Translations under genes and position numbers: made by a program
Shown: positions 14,259-23,929 of the stretch, piece by piece
How positions within the stretch are numbered: the stretch's first letter is position 1
Layout: each line of letters opens with the position of its first letter
Notes under the pieces: model-generated
What the model was told of the DNA's origin: nothing
Seen by the model: only the letters and a program-made list of their open reading frames with translations
Database searches by the model: none
Assembly: GCA_963971535.1 (NCBI GenBank)
Contig: OZ020589.1
Span: 88,397,183 to 88,461,182 of the forward strand
From: Notolepis coatsorum
Lineage: Eukaryota > Chordata > Actinopteri > Aulopiformes > Paralepididae
Reading direction: 5' to 3'
DNA length: 64,000 nucleotides

Positions 14259-15864
14259 GCATGTATCACTTCCGCAACGGATTTAGTCGGATTTCGGTTT
14301 CCGGGTTCGCCTGATTGGCCGCGACGGCCACATGACACGCGTGGCACGCCCCCGCGGCAGCGGCAGCGTTGCCGCTGCGAATCAGTCAGAGCAATATTGT
14401 CGCGCCATCTTCTGAGTGCAGACGCGCTGCTGTTTAAAACTTTCCCACTTTTCCCACTTCAATGACAGAGCTGCTGTTTAATGCTCACTTTTCCCACTTC
14501 AATGACAGAGCTGCTGTTTAATAATATTGTCGCGTTGTGGAAAGCAGGATGAGAGAGCGTAGATTTCAGTGTGTATCATTTAATCATTTATCATTTAACA
14601 TTTGAAAGACAGAGCTGCTGTTTAATAATATTGTCGCGTTGTGGAAAGCAGGATGAGAGAGCGTAGATTTCAGTGTGTATCATTTAATCATTTATCATTT
14701 AACATTTGAAAGGCATACATTGTTGTCATACAGAAGTACAGAATACTTTTATCCAAAATGCTTAACAGTCTCTGGAGCGCGCCAGTAAGAAGCATTTGCA
14801 CTGCAACTCGTACACCTTACATTTCTGCTTTGCACTATAGCGTATTGTATATTAGTACATTGCATAGTATATTGTATATTGTATGGTACAGTAACAGTCT
14901 CTGGAGCGCAACAGTAAGAAGCATTTGCACTGCAACTCGTACACCTTACTGTAAATTGTACCTCATCCCATTTCTGCTTTGCACTATAGCGTATTGTATA
15001 TTAGTACATTGCATAGTATATTGTATATTGTATGGTAACAGTCTCTGGAGCGCAACAGTAAGAAGCATTTGCACTGCAACTCGTACACCTTACTGTAAAT
15101 TGTACCTCATCCCATTGCTGCTTTGCACTATAGCGTATTTTATATTAGTACATTGCATAGTATATTGTATATTGTATGGTAACAGTCTCTGGAGCGCAAC
15201 AGTAAGAAGCATTTGCATTGCAACTCGTACACCTTACTGTAAATTGTACCTCATCCCATTGCTGCTTTGCACTATAGCGTATTTTATATTAGTACATTGC
15301 ATAGTATATTGTATATTGTATGGTAACTCAGTTACTTCTATTCTGCATCGAACATTGTACATATGTCTATACTGAACAGCGTGACCTCTATTTTTACTTC
15401 TATTTTACATGCTATACTATTTTATTTCATACTTATCTTGTCTAGCACAGTCTCTAACAGTAACAGTAAGAAGCATTTTGGATAAAAGTATTCTGTACTT
15501 CTGTATGACAACAATGTATGCCTGTCAAATGTTAAATGATAAATGATTAAATGATACACACTGAAATCTACGCTCTCTCATCCTGCTTTCCACAACGCGA
15601 CAATATTATTAAACAGCAGCTCTGTCATTGAAGTGGGAAAAGTGAGCATTAAACAGCAGCTCTGTCATTGAAGTGGGAAAAGTGATTAAACAGCAGCGCG
15701 TCTGCACTCAGAAGATGGTGCGACAATATTGCTCTGACTGATTCGCAGCGGCAACGCTGCCGCTGCCGCGGGGGCATGCCACGCGTGTCACGTGGCCGTC
15801 GCGGCCAATCAGGCGAACCCGGAAACCGAAATCCGACTAAATCCGTTGCGGAAGTGATACACGC
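14259..15864. mobile_element. Foldback DNA transposon (MULE-like), non-autonomous
   Basis: The first ~490 bp and the last ~400 bp are long inverted repeats of each other, starting GCATGTATCACTTCCGC on the left and ending with its near-complement on the right. The arms carry CpG-rich sequence, a CAATAT/GTCGCGC motif and a cell of TTTAATCATTTATCATTTA type. The left arm has an extra 104-bp duplication (14505-14608 and 14609-14712) that the right arm lacks. The core is a tandem repeat. The element is flanked on both sides by GGCCAGGTT (14250-14258 and 15865-15873). Nine-base target duplications and long terminal inverted repeats fit Mutator-like elements, but because the flank is itself a minisatellite with this word, the duplication is not independent proof. 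It has no transposase. Confidence 0.75.
14764..15325 (+). repeat. ~144-bp tandem repeat in the foldback core
   Basis: Four copies start at 14764, 14893, 15037 and 15181, each beginning AACAGTCTCTGGAGCGC and ending TTGTATATTGTATGGT. The first is shorter (129 bp). A 205-codon open frame across them is a by-product of the repeat. Confidence 0.9.
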
Positions 15865-15892
15865 GGCCAGGTTAGGAGGCCAGGCTAGGAGC
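15865..15892. repeat. Continuation of 13-bp minisatellite after the foldback element
   Basis: Two further copies of the AGGAGGCCAGGCT unit follow the right end of the foldback element, which shows that the element interrupted the array. Confidence 0.85.
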
Positions 15893-16249
15893 TGCTTGCT
15901 TTTCTTCATGTCTGTTTGTGTCTTTGTCTGTTGCTGAGAAACTGTTAAATGAAAGAGGAACTATGCCCGATTTTAGAATGTTATTGCTGCAACAAAGATC
16001 TCAGAAAACGTACTTATCTCGACCACAGGAAAAAAGGTACATAATGTACGTCATGTTATAGCCATATTAAATATATTTACATATTGTATACGTAATATAT
16101 TTACGTTTTGTATCAGCGAAAGTATAAAAAAACGAACAATGCTTGTGATGGGGGGCGAATGCTCTCACCACTAGACCAAGCCACCCACCCTGATACAAAC
16201 ACAGCAATACTATGATGATAGTTCGTTTTAATGTTAAAATAGAAGGTTA
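15893..16249. other. Spacer with a possible short coding exon and a tRNA-like SINE scrap
   Basis: At 15949 an ATG opens a 29-codon stretch (to 16036) with a Cys-x-Cys-Cys cluster followed by basic residues and Asp-His-Arg, and it ends at AAAAAAG|GTACAT, a plausible splice donor. Without splicing it stops four codons later. This could be the first exon of a zinc-finger-like gene but nothing downstream supports it. At about 16150-16195 the minus strand reads like a tRNA-derived SINE head (TGGTCTAGTGGTGAGAGC). Nothing else is recognised. Confidence 0.25.
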
Positions 16250-16317
16250 GGGTTTGATTGATTGATTGAAAACTTTAATTAACAGATTGCAGAATGGGTA
16301 CAGTACAGTACAGCTCA
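16250..16317 (-). mobile_element. LINE 3'-tail fragment with (CAAT)n end
   Basis: Read on the minus strand this ends CTGTTAATTAAAGTTTTCAA followed by CAAT repeats. The same tail, with GAGCTGTACTGTACTGTACC upstream, occurs at 56278-56345, and its end alone at 46544-46574. It is the 3' end of a retroposon family present several times in the window. Confidence 0.6.
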
Positions 16318-16597
16318 ATACACACAATTGTTAAGTAAGTAAGTAAACTTTATTTGTATAGCACCTTTCTCAGATAAAATCACAAAGTGCTTCACAGAAG
16401 TAAAACATAGCAACATAGAGATGAACGCACTACACATAAAACAATTCTGACACATCGTAAGCATAGGCATAGTTACAATTAAATAACTAAATATGAGTGC
16501 AACTAAAAACAAAACAACAATTATAAATAAATAAACAACGTATACAACCAGGAATTATTTAAAAGCCTGTCTGAATAAAAACGTTTTCAACTGTTCC

Positions 16598-17770
16598 TTA
16601 AAAGTGGATAGGGAGTTCAAGTGAACGCATAGAAAGGGGGAGGGTGTTCCAAAGGGTAGGGGCCATAAATTGGAAGGACCGGTCACCTTTTGTTATTAAC
16701 CGGGTCCGTGGGACAACCAGGAGATTTTGGTGGGAGGACCTAAGTGCACGACTGGGGGAGTAGGGGCGCAGTAAATAAAAAATGTACACAGGGGATCTAC
16801 CTTGGAGGGCTTTAAAAGTTAAAACAAGAATTTTAAAATGGACACGATAATTAATGGGGAGCCAATGTAGAGTGGATAAAATATGGGTGATGTGGGCACG
16901 CCTACATGTCCCAGTTAAAAGCCTTGCCGCTGCATTTTGAATGATTTGCAAGCGGTTTAGCACAGATTTATCCAGACAGGTAAAAATTGAATTGCAATAG
17001 TCCAGGCGTGATGAAATAAAAGCATGGATGATCATTTCCATTTCAGCTCTAGAAACAACAAATCTTAATTTGGCAATGTTTCTGAGCTGATAAAAACATG
17101 ACCGTGTGAGCTGGTTGACATGGCTGTTAAAAGACAGAGAGTCATCAAAAATTACACCTAAGTTCCTCACATGAGGTTTGACACACTGACCTAAGGGTCC
17201 AATAGAATTTTTTATAATGGGGATGATGTGGTCGGGAGCAATAATGAGGGCTTCTGTCTTACTTGCATTAAGCTGAAGGAAATTATCAGCCATCCAGCTC
17301 TTGATGGCATCGATGCATTCATTAATAATGCAAAAACGATTACACTCACTGGACTTAAAAGAACAATACAATTGGATGTCATCCGCATAAAATTGATAAA
17401 ATATTCCATTAAAACGTTTAATAATCTGGCTTAGGGGAAACATATATAGGGAGAACAGCATTGGCCCTAGCACAGAACCCTGCGGAACCCCACAGGACAG
17501 TGGGGTAGAGTCCGACATGAACTGACCCACTGACACAGAAAAGCTTCTATCAGCTAGGTAAAATGAGAACCATCTCAGTGCTGACCCAGAGATCCCAAAC
17601 ACATCATTGAGCCTACGCACCATAACCACATGATCAACCGTGTCAAAGGCTGCGCTGAGGTCCAATAAAACTAATAGTGAGTGTTTACCATCATCTGCAG
17701 CCATTACAATGTCATTGGTAACCTTAAGAAGGGCTGTTTCGGTGGAATGAAATTTCCGAAAGCCTGATTG
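16598..17770 (-). CDS. LINE reverse transcriptase, palm and C-terminal part (fragment)
   Basis: This frame encodes the polymerase of a non-LTR retrotransposon, which copies the element's RNA at a nicked target. Read from the right edge it shows GFRKFHSTETALL, then motif A LLDLSAAFDTVDH, motif B GVPQGSVLGPMLF and the catalytic motif C FYADDIQLY, followed by the thumb region and the conserved LWNTLP end. The frame stops at 16598. The usual tail (TFKEQLKTFLFRQAFK) is present in another frame just beyond, to about 16560, so a small frameshift lies near 16610. The N-terminal part of the same protein is at 38831-40009, on the far side of the LTR array. Relatives of this domain are the L2, CR1 and Rex1 clades; I cannot separate them by eye. 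Confidence 0.9.
   Translation of the reverse strand, partial: QSGFRKFHSTETALLKVTNDIVMAADDGKHSLLVLLDLSAAFDTVDHVVMVRRLNDVFGISGSALRWFSFYLADRSFSVSVGQFMSDSTPLSCGVPQGSVLGPMLFSLYMFPLSQIIKRFNGIFYQFYADDIQLYCSFKSSECNRFCIINECIDAIKSWMADNFLQLNASKTEALIIAPDHIIPIIKNSIGPLGQCVKPHVRNLGVIFDDSLSFNSHVNQLTRSCFYQLRNIAKLRFVVSRAEMEMIIHAFISSRLDYCNSIFTCLDKSVLNRLQIIQNAAARLLTGTCRRAHITHILSTLHWLPINYRVHFKILVLTFKALQGRSPVYIFYLLRPYSPSRALRSSHQNLLVVPRTRLITKGDRSFQFMAPTLWNTLPLSMRSLELPIHF
17766..17770. repeat. Target-site duplication, left copy (GATTG)
   Basis: GATTG directly precedes the first LTR and recurs directly after the last LTR at 38826-38830. Removing the whole array with one copy restores an uninterrupted LINE coding sequence. 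Confidence 0.9.
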
Positions 17771-17965
17771 TGTGAGGTTTTGTCCGCTGCTCACCAACTT
17801 TCTCTGTTTTCTTTAAGCCTACTGTTAGAAATTCCCTTCTCACTCACTCTCTCTAGCCCCCACCCTCTCGTTCTTTACTCTCGTTTACTCTCAGTGGCCA
17901 CACCTGGACTATTATCAATTACCTCTCGCACCTGTGGTGGCAGGCTAATTAGTTCCCCTGTGGGC

Positions 17966-17973
17966 TTTAAATA
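17966..17973 (+). promoter_or_regulatory. TATA-like box of the LTR
   Basis: TTTAAATA lies about 200 bp into the LTR, followed 25-30 bp later by GC-rich sequence where transcription could start (the U3/R border). The same box recurs in every complete LTR copy of the array. Placement is typical for an LTR promoter, but activity is not shown. Confidence 0.5.
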
Positions 17974-18271
17974 CCAGGGCTCTTCCCCTCGTTTCGGCGT
18001 GGGGTCGTGTTGTATTCATGCTGAGTCATATTCTCTAACATCTAGACTCTTTCGGGAGATCCTCTGGTCTACCAATGCTGTATATGGATTTCTCCAGCCT
18101 TGAGATGTTTTTGCTCCAGCCTTCGTCTGCTGTCGCCGTAGCCTGTGGAGGAGACTGTTCTGCGCTCCCTGTACTTCCACGGGAGGCACCCCAGCGCTCC
18201 ACTGCAGACCCCAGCGCAGCTGTTCGTCCTGACGCACATCTAGACCAACGCGCATCTCCCGGACCCTCGGG

Positions 18272-18600
18272 CTTGGCACGCTCTCCAGTCACCAGCGCGC
18301 AACGCGCATCTGCAAGGGCTTGGCACGCTCTCCAGTCACCAGCGCGCAACGCGCATCTTCAAGGGCTTGGCACGCTCTCCAGTCTCCAGCGCGCAACGCG
18401 CATCTTCCAAGGATCCTCGTGCTTGGCACGCTCTCCAGTCACCAGCGCGCAATGCGCATCTGCAAGGGCTTGGCACGCTCTCCAGTCACCAGCGCGCAAC
18501 GCGCATCTTCAAGGGCTTGGCACGCTCTCCAGTCTCCAGCGCGCAACGCGCATCTTCCAAGGATCCTCGTGCTTGGCACACTCCTCCTCGCAGACGCACC
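18272..18600 (+). repeat. 47-bp tandem repeat in the LTR
   Basis: Seven copies begin CTTGGCACGCTCTCCAG at 18272, 18319, 18366, 18422, 18469, 18516 and 18572. Spacing is 47, 47, 56, 47, 47, 56, so two 150-bp three-unit blocks are present. The block is repeated in each LTR of the array. Confidence 0.95.
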
Positions 18601-18651
18601 CCGAGGCGTCTCTCGGTTCCGACGTGCACACCAAGGTGTGGCGCGCCACTC

Positions 18652-18923
18652 TGTTCCTCGGCTCCGACAGCGGCTACCCGGTGGACGACACCCTCGCCAC
18701 CGCCGCTGTTCCAGCACCCTGTTCCTCGGCTCCGACAGCGGCTACCCGGTGGACGACACCCTCGCCACCGCCGCTGTTCCAGCACTCTGTTCCTCGGCTC
18801 CGACAGCGGCTACCCGGTGGACGACACCCTCGCCACCGCCGCTGTTCCAGCACTCTGTTCCTCGGCTCGGACAGCCAGCTACCCGGTGGCGACACCCTCG
18901 CCGCCGCTGCTGTTCCTGCACCA
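18652..18923 (+). repeat. 68-bp tandem repeat in the LTR
   Basis: Four copies begin TGTTCCTCGGCTC at 18652, 18720, 18788 and 18856; the last is slightly diverged. GC content is much higher than in the surroundings. Confidence 0.95.
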
Positions 18924-19335
18924 TTACGCATACGCCTGGGTGAGTTTTGATTGTGATGTCACTCACCCAGCGTAATGCCTCTTGCCCCCGTCCCGCTGCG
19001 TTTCCTGTACCATTACGCATACGCCTGGGTGAGTTTTGATTGTGATGTCACTCACCCAGCGTAATGCCTCTTGCCCCCGTCCCGCTGCTGTTCCTGCACC
19101 ATTACGCATACGCCTGGGTGAGTTTTGATTGTGATGTCACTCACCCAGCGTAATGCCTCTTGCCCTCGTCCCGCTGCTGTCCCTGTACCATTACGCATAC
19201 GCCTGGGTGAGTTTTGATTGTGATGTCACTCACCCAGCGTAATGCCTCTTGCCCCCGTCCCGCTGCGTTCCTGTACCATTCCGCATACGCTTGGGTGAGT
19301 TTTGATTGTGATGTCACTCACCCAGCGTAATGCCT
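18922..19335 (+). repeat. 89-bp hairpin-forming tandem repeat in the LTR
   Basis: Five copies start with CATTACGC (one reads CATTCCGC) at 18922, 19011, 19100, 19189 and 19277. Within each copy CATTACGC and CTGGGTGAGT are mirrored by ACTCACCCAGCGTAATG about 20 bp later, so each repeat can fold into a stem with the TGATGTCA-containing loop. The LTR therefore carries five consecutive stem-loops. Confidence 0.9.
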
Positions 19336-19341
19336 CCTTTT

Positions 19342-19490
19342 CTTGTTCTCACTTAGTTAGTAGTTTGGACATTTCATCTCCCACTCTGTTTTTGTTCTCA
19401 CTTAGTTAGTAGTTTGGACATTTCATCTCCCACTCTGTTTTTGTTCTCACTTAGATAGTATTTTTGGACATTACATCTCCCCCTGTGTGT
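19342..19490 (+). repeat. ~50-bp tandem repeat in the LTR
   Basis: Three copies begin TTGTTCTCACTTAG at about 19342, 19392 and 19441, the last diverged. They lie between the stem-loop block and the pyrimidine-rich 3' part of the LTR. Confidence 0.85.
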
Positions 19491-20004
19491 TTGTCACACG
19501 AAGATATTATTACTTTGTTACTTTGTTTATTTGGACTGTTCTGCATCTGCTCTGTTTGTTCCCTTTTGAATATTAACCCTCTCCTCTGTTCTGCAGAGCG
19601 GCCCAGATGTTTTCCCACCAGTCCCCAGTTCCTCCCTGTCCCCAGCCCGCCTCCGCGGGCCTCAGTCCCCTCTGTCCCTAGTTCTCCCCTTCTAGTTCCA
19701 CCTAGTTCCTGGTCCCAAGTTCTCCCCTTCTAGTTCCACCTAGTTCCTTGTCCCTAGTTCTCCTAGTCCCCAGTTCTCCTGTTCCCTAGCTCTCCTTGTC
19801 CCGACATCTCCTAGTCTCTAGTTCCTCTGTTTCCTTAACCTTCCCCTAGCGTTCCTTTAATGTTTCCCCTAGCGTTCATTAACCTTCCCTTAGTGTACCC
19901 TTTTCCTGCCCGCCTCTTAAAGGCACCTAGTTTTTCCCCTCTGGTTATATTCCTGTATTTGTGTTCTCCCTTAAAGGGACAGTGCCCTTTTTTCCCTGTC
20001 TCTC

Positions 20005-20010
20005 AATAAA
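20005..20010 (+). promoter_or_regulatory. Poly(A) signal of the LTR
   Basis: AATAAA followed within about 40 bp by TGTCTTGTGTTGTG, a GT-rich downstream element. This marks the likely R/U5 border. The same signal recurs near the end of each LTR in the array. Confidence 0.65.
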
Positions 20011-20080
20011 TATCTGTTTCTTGGCAAACCATCATACCTGTCTTGTGTTGTGCGATTGGGGTCGGTTACAAACCATAACA

Positions 20081-21619
20081 GTACGACCCCACCCAATCGA
20101 CGACCCCAGCCAGCACAGACGGTGTATGTTGAGTTTGCCTTTTTTTTTCTTGTTCCCTCTAGCTCCCCTCTAGCTTCCTTGTTAGCCTGTTAGCTCCCCT
20201 GTTAGCTTGTTGGTCTCCCCGGTTAGCTCCCCTGTTAGCCTGTTGACTCCCCCATTTGCTTCCCTGTTAGCCCTGTTTGACCCCCCTGCAGCTTGTTAGG
20301 CCTCTACTACCAGCATGGCCCTGTCTGCTAGCTTTGCCTCGGCGGCTAGCACAGCCTCTATGTTAATGCAGCCCTTACTGCTGGCATAGGCCCTGTAGCT
20401 AGCCATGCCCTGGCAGCTAACCCAGTCCCTCAGCAGAGCCCCAGTCTGCTAGCTTAGCCCCGGCTGCTAGCACAGCCTCTATGTTTATGCAGCCCTTGCT
20501 GCTGGCATGGGCCCTGTAGCTAGCCATGCCCTGGCAGCTAACCCTGTCCCTCAGCAGAGCCCCAGTCTGCTAGCTTAGCCCCGGCTGCTAGCACAGCCTC
20601 TATGTTAATGCAGCCTTGCAGCTGGCATAGGCCCTGTAGCTAGCCAGGCCCAAGCAGCTAACCCGGTCCCTCTGCATGGCCTCCACTTTTTTGTGTAGTT
20701 TATCCCACTGCTAGGACTGCCCTTTCAGCTAGCAAGGTCAGTTTATCTCCCACTGCTAGGACTGCCTTTTCAGCTAGCAAGGTCAGTTTATCTCTCACTG
20801 CTAGGACTGCCTTTTCAGCTAGCAAGGTCAGTTTTTCTCCCACTGCTAGGACTGCCTTTTCAGCTAGCAAGGTCAGTTTATCTCACACTGCTAGGACTGC
20901 CCTTCAGCTAGCAAGGTCAGTTTATCTCACACAGCTAGGACTGTCCTTCCAGCTAGCTTGTTCTCTCATGCTGGTCCAGCCCTGTCTGCCAGCCTAGCTC
21001 CGGCAGCTAGCGCAGCCTCTATGTTAATGTAGCAGTACAGCTGGCATAGGCCCTGTAGCTATCAGTGCCTTGGCAGCTACCCTTTCCCCCTGCTAGCCTA
21101 GCTCGGCAGCTAGCGCAGCCTCTATGTTGATGTAGCAGTACAGCTAGCATAGGCCCTGTAGCTATCAGTGCCTTGGCAGCTACCCTTTCCCTCTGCTAGC
21201 CCTTTCCCGGTGCTACCATGGTTACCCCTTAGCTACCCTGCTTGCCCCTCAGTTCCTCTAGACCAGTTCCTCTAGACCAGTTCTCTAGACCAGTTCTCTA
21301 GGCCAGTTCTCTAAACCAGTTCTCTAGACCGGTTCTCTAGGCCAGTTCTCTTGGCCAGTTCTCTAGGCTAGTTCTCTGGACCCAGTTCCTCCTGACCCGG
21401 TTCCTCTAGGCCCGGTTTCCTCTAGGCCAGTTCCTCCTGTTGCCCCTCTGCTACCCTAGTTACCCCTCGGCGACCCTGTTTCTTTTGCTAGCCCCACTCT
21501 TGTGGTGGCTTCCCCTGCTGGCTTGGCCAGTACCTTTTGTTTTTGTCTTGTTTTGCCCCCTGCCACTCTGTCTGTATTTGTTTTGGGTCGCCAGGTGGCT
21601 CCCGTTGAGGGGGGGGTAC
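20081..21619 (+). mobile_element. Internal region, copy 1 (1539 bp, no coding capacity)
   Basis: It begins GTACGACCCCACCC after the LTR and ends at the polypurine tract. It is made largely of tandem repeats: about three copies of a ~120-bp unit rich in GCTAGC (20340-20690), six copies of a ~45-bp unit with CAGCTAGCAAGGTCAG (20700-20945), two further ~115-bp units (20990-21190), and many ~17-bp CCAGTTCTCTAGA units (21250-21430). No gag, protease, reverse transcriptase or integrase is recognisable. I could not assign the tRNA primer. Confidence 0.85.
21607..21619 (+). other. Polypurine tract
   Basis: GAGGGGGGGGTAC directly precedes the next LTR. A run of G after GA, just upstream of TG, is the usual plus-strand primer site of vertebrate Gypsy-type elements. 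It recurs before the LTRs at 25469, 32667 and 36516. Confidence 0.75.
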
Positions 21620-23929
21620 TGTGAGGTTTTGTCCGCTGCTCACCAACTTTCTCTGTTTTCTTTAAGCCTACTGTTAGAAATTCCCTTCTCACTCACTCTC
21701 TCTAGCCCCCACCCTCTCGTTCTTTACTCTCGTTTACTCTCAGTGGCCACACCTGGACTATTATCAATTACCTCTCGCACCTGTGGTGGCAGGCTAATTA
21801 GTTCCCCTGTGGGCTTTAAATACCAGGGCTCTTCCCCTCGTTTCGGCGTGGGGTCGTGTTGTATTCATGCTGAGTCATATTCTCTAACATCTAGACTCTT
21901 TCGGGAGATCCTCTGGTCTACCAATGCTGTATATGGATTTCTCCAGCCTTGAGATGTTTTTGCTCCAGCCTTCGTCTGCTGTCGCCGTAGCCTGTGGAGG
22001 AGACTGTTCTGCGCTCCCTGTACTTCCACGGGAGGCACCCCAGCGCTCCACTGCAGACCCCAGCGCAGCTGTTCGTCCTGACGCACATCTAGACCAACGC
22101 GCATCTCCCGGACCCTCGGGCTTGGCACGCTCTCCAGTCACCAGCGCGCAACGCGCATCTGCAAGGGCTTGGCACGCTCTCCAGTCACCAGCGCGCAACG
22201 CGCATCTTCAAGGGCTTGGCACGCTCTCCAGTCTCCAGCGCGCAACGCGCATCTTCCAAGGATCCTCGTGCTTGGCACGCTCTCCAGTCACCAGCGCGCA
22301 ATGCGCATCTGCAAGGGCTTGGCACGCTCTCCAGTCACCAGCGCGCAACGCGCATCTTCAAGGGCTTGGCACGCTCTCCAGTCTCCAGCGCGCAACGCGC
22401 ATCTTCCAAGGATCCTCGTGCTTGGCACACTCCTCCTCGCAGACGCACCCCGAGGCGTCTCTCGGTTCCGACGTGCACACCAAGGTGTGGCGCGCCACTC
22501 TGTTCCTCGGCTCCGACAGCGGCTACCCGGTGGACGACACCCTCGCCACCGCCGCTGTTCCAGCACCCTGTTCCTCGGCTCCGACAGCGGCTACCCGGTG
22601 GACGACACCCTCGCCACCGCCGCTGTTCCAGCACTCTGTTCCTCGGCTCCGACAGCGGCTACCCGGTGGACGACACCCTCGCCACCGCCGCTGTTCCAGC
22701 ACTCTGTTCCTCGGCTCGGACAGCCAGCTACCCGGTGGCGACACCCTCGCCGCCGCTGCTGTTCCTGCACCATTACGCATACGCCTGGGTGAGTTTTGAT
22801 TGTGATGTCACTCACCCAGCGTAATGCCTCTTGCCCCCGTCCCGCTGCGTTTCCTGTACCATTACGCATACGCCTGGGTGAGTTTTGATTGTGATGTCAC
22901 TCACCCAGCGTAATGCCTCTTGCCCCCGTCCCGCTGCTGTTCCTGCACCATTACGCATACGCCTGGGTGAGTTTTGATTGTGATGTCACTCACCCAGCGT
23001 AATGCCTCTTGCCCTCGTCCCGCTGCTGTCCCTGTACCATTACGCATACGCCTGGGTGAGTTTTGATTGTGATGTCACTCACCCAGCGTAATGCCTCTTG
23101 CCCCCGTCCCGCTGCGTTCCTGTACCATTCCGCATACGCTTGGGTGAGTTTTGATTGTGATGTCACTCACCCAGCGTAATGCCTCCTTTTCTTGTTCTCA
23201 CTTAGTTAGTAGTTTGGACATTTCATCTCCCACTCTGTTTTTGTTCTCACTTAGTTAGTAGTTTGGACATTTCATCTCCCACTCTGTTTTTGTTCTCACT
23301 TAGATAGTATTTTTGGACATTACATCTCCCCCTGTGTGTTTGTCACACGAAGATATTATTACTTTGTTACTTTGTTTATTTGGACTGTTCTGCATCTGCT
23401 CTGTTTGTTCCCTTTTGAATATTAACCCTCTCCTCTGTTCTGCAGAGCGGCCCAGATGTTTTCCCACCAGTCCCCAGTTCCTCCCTGTCCCCAGCCCGCC
23501 TCCGCGGGCCTCAGTCCCCTCTGTCCCTAGTTCTCCCCTTCTAGTTCCACCTAGTTCCTGGTCCCAAGTTCTCCCCTTCTAGTTCCACCTAGTTCCTTGT
23601 CCCTAGTTCTCCTAGTCCCCAGTTCTCCTGTTCCCTAGCTCTCCTTGTCCCGACATCTCCTAGTCTCTAGTTCCTCTGTTTCCTTAACCTTCCCCTAGCG
23701 TTCCTTTAATGTTTCCCCTAGCGTTCATTAACCTTCCCTTAGTGTACCCTTTTCCTGCCCGCCTCTTAAAGGCACCTAGTTTTTCCCCTCTGGTTATATT
23801 CCTGTATTTGTGTTCTCCCTTAAAGGGACAGTGCCCTTTTTTCCCTGTCTCTCAATAAATATCTGTTTCTTGGCAAACCATCATACCTGTCTTGTGTTGT
23901 GCGATTGGGGTCGGTTACAAACCATAACA
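21620..23929 (+). repeat. LTR copy 2
   Basis: 2310 bp and nearly identical to copy 1 throughout, including all four internal repeat blocks. Confidence 0.9.

Larger units (their letters stand above)
16331..17770 (-). mobile_element. L2/CR1/Rex1-type LINE, 3' part (reverse transcriptase and 3' tail)
   Basis: Minus-strand LINE whose 3' untranslated part ends GCTATACAAATAAAGTTTAC followed by TTAC repeats, a tail typical of L2/CR1-group elements. The right edge is where the LTR array begins, at the word GATTG. Reading continues, with the same protein frame context, on the other side of the array at 38831, so this copy was split by that insertion. Confidence 0.85.
17771..20080 (+). repeat. LTR copy 1 (2310 bp)
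   Basis: It runs TGTGAGG...CATAACA. It contains a TATA-like box near its 5' third, a poly(A) signal 70 bp before its end, and four different internal tandem-repeat blocks (annotated separately). Open frames of up to 291 codons in it follow the repeat blocks and are not genes. Confidence 0.9.

Noticed and set aside
14758-15375. 205-codon plus-strand frame
   Set aside because: It is the ~144-bp tandem repeat of the foldback core, whose length is a multiple of three.
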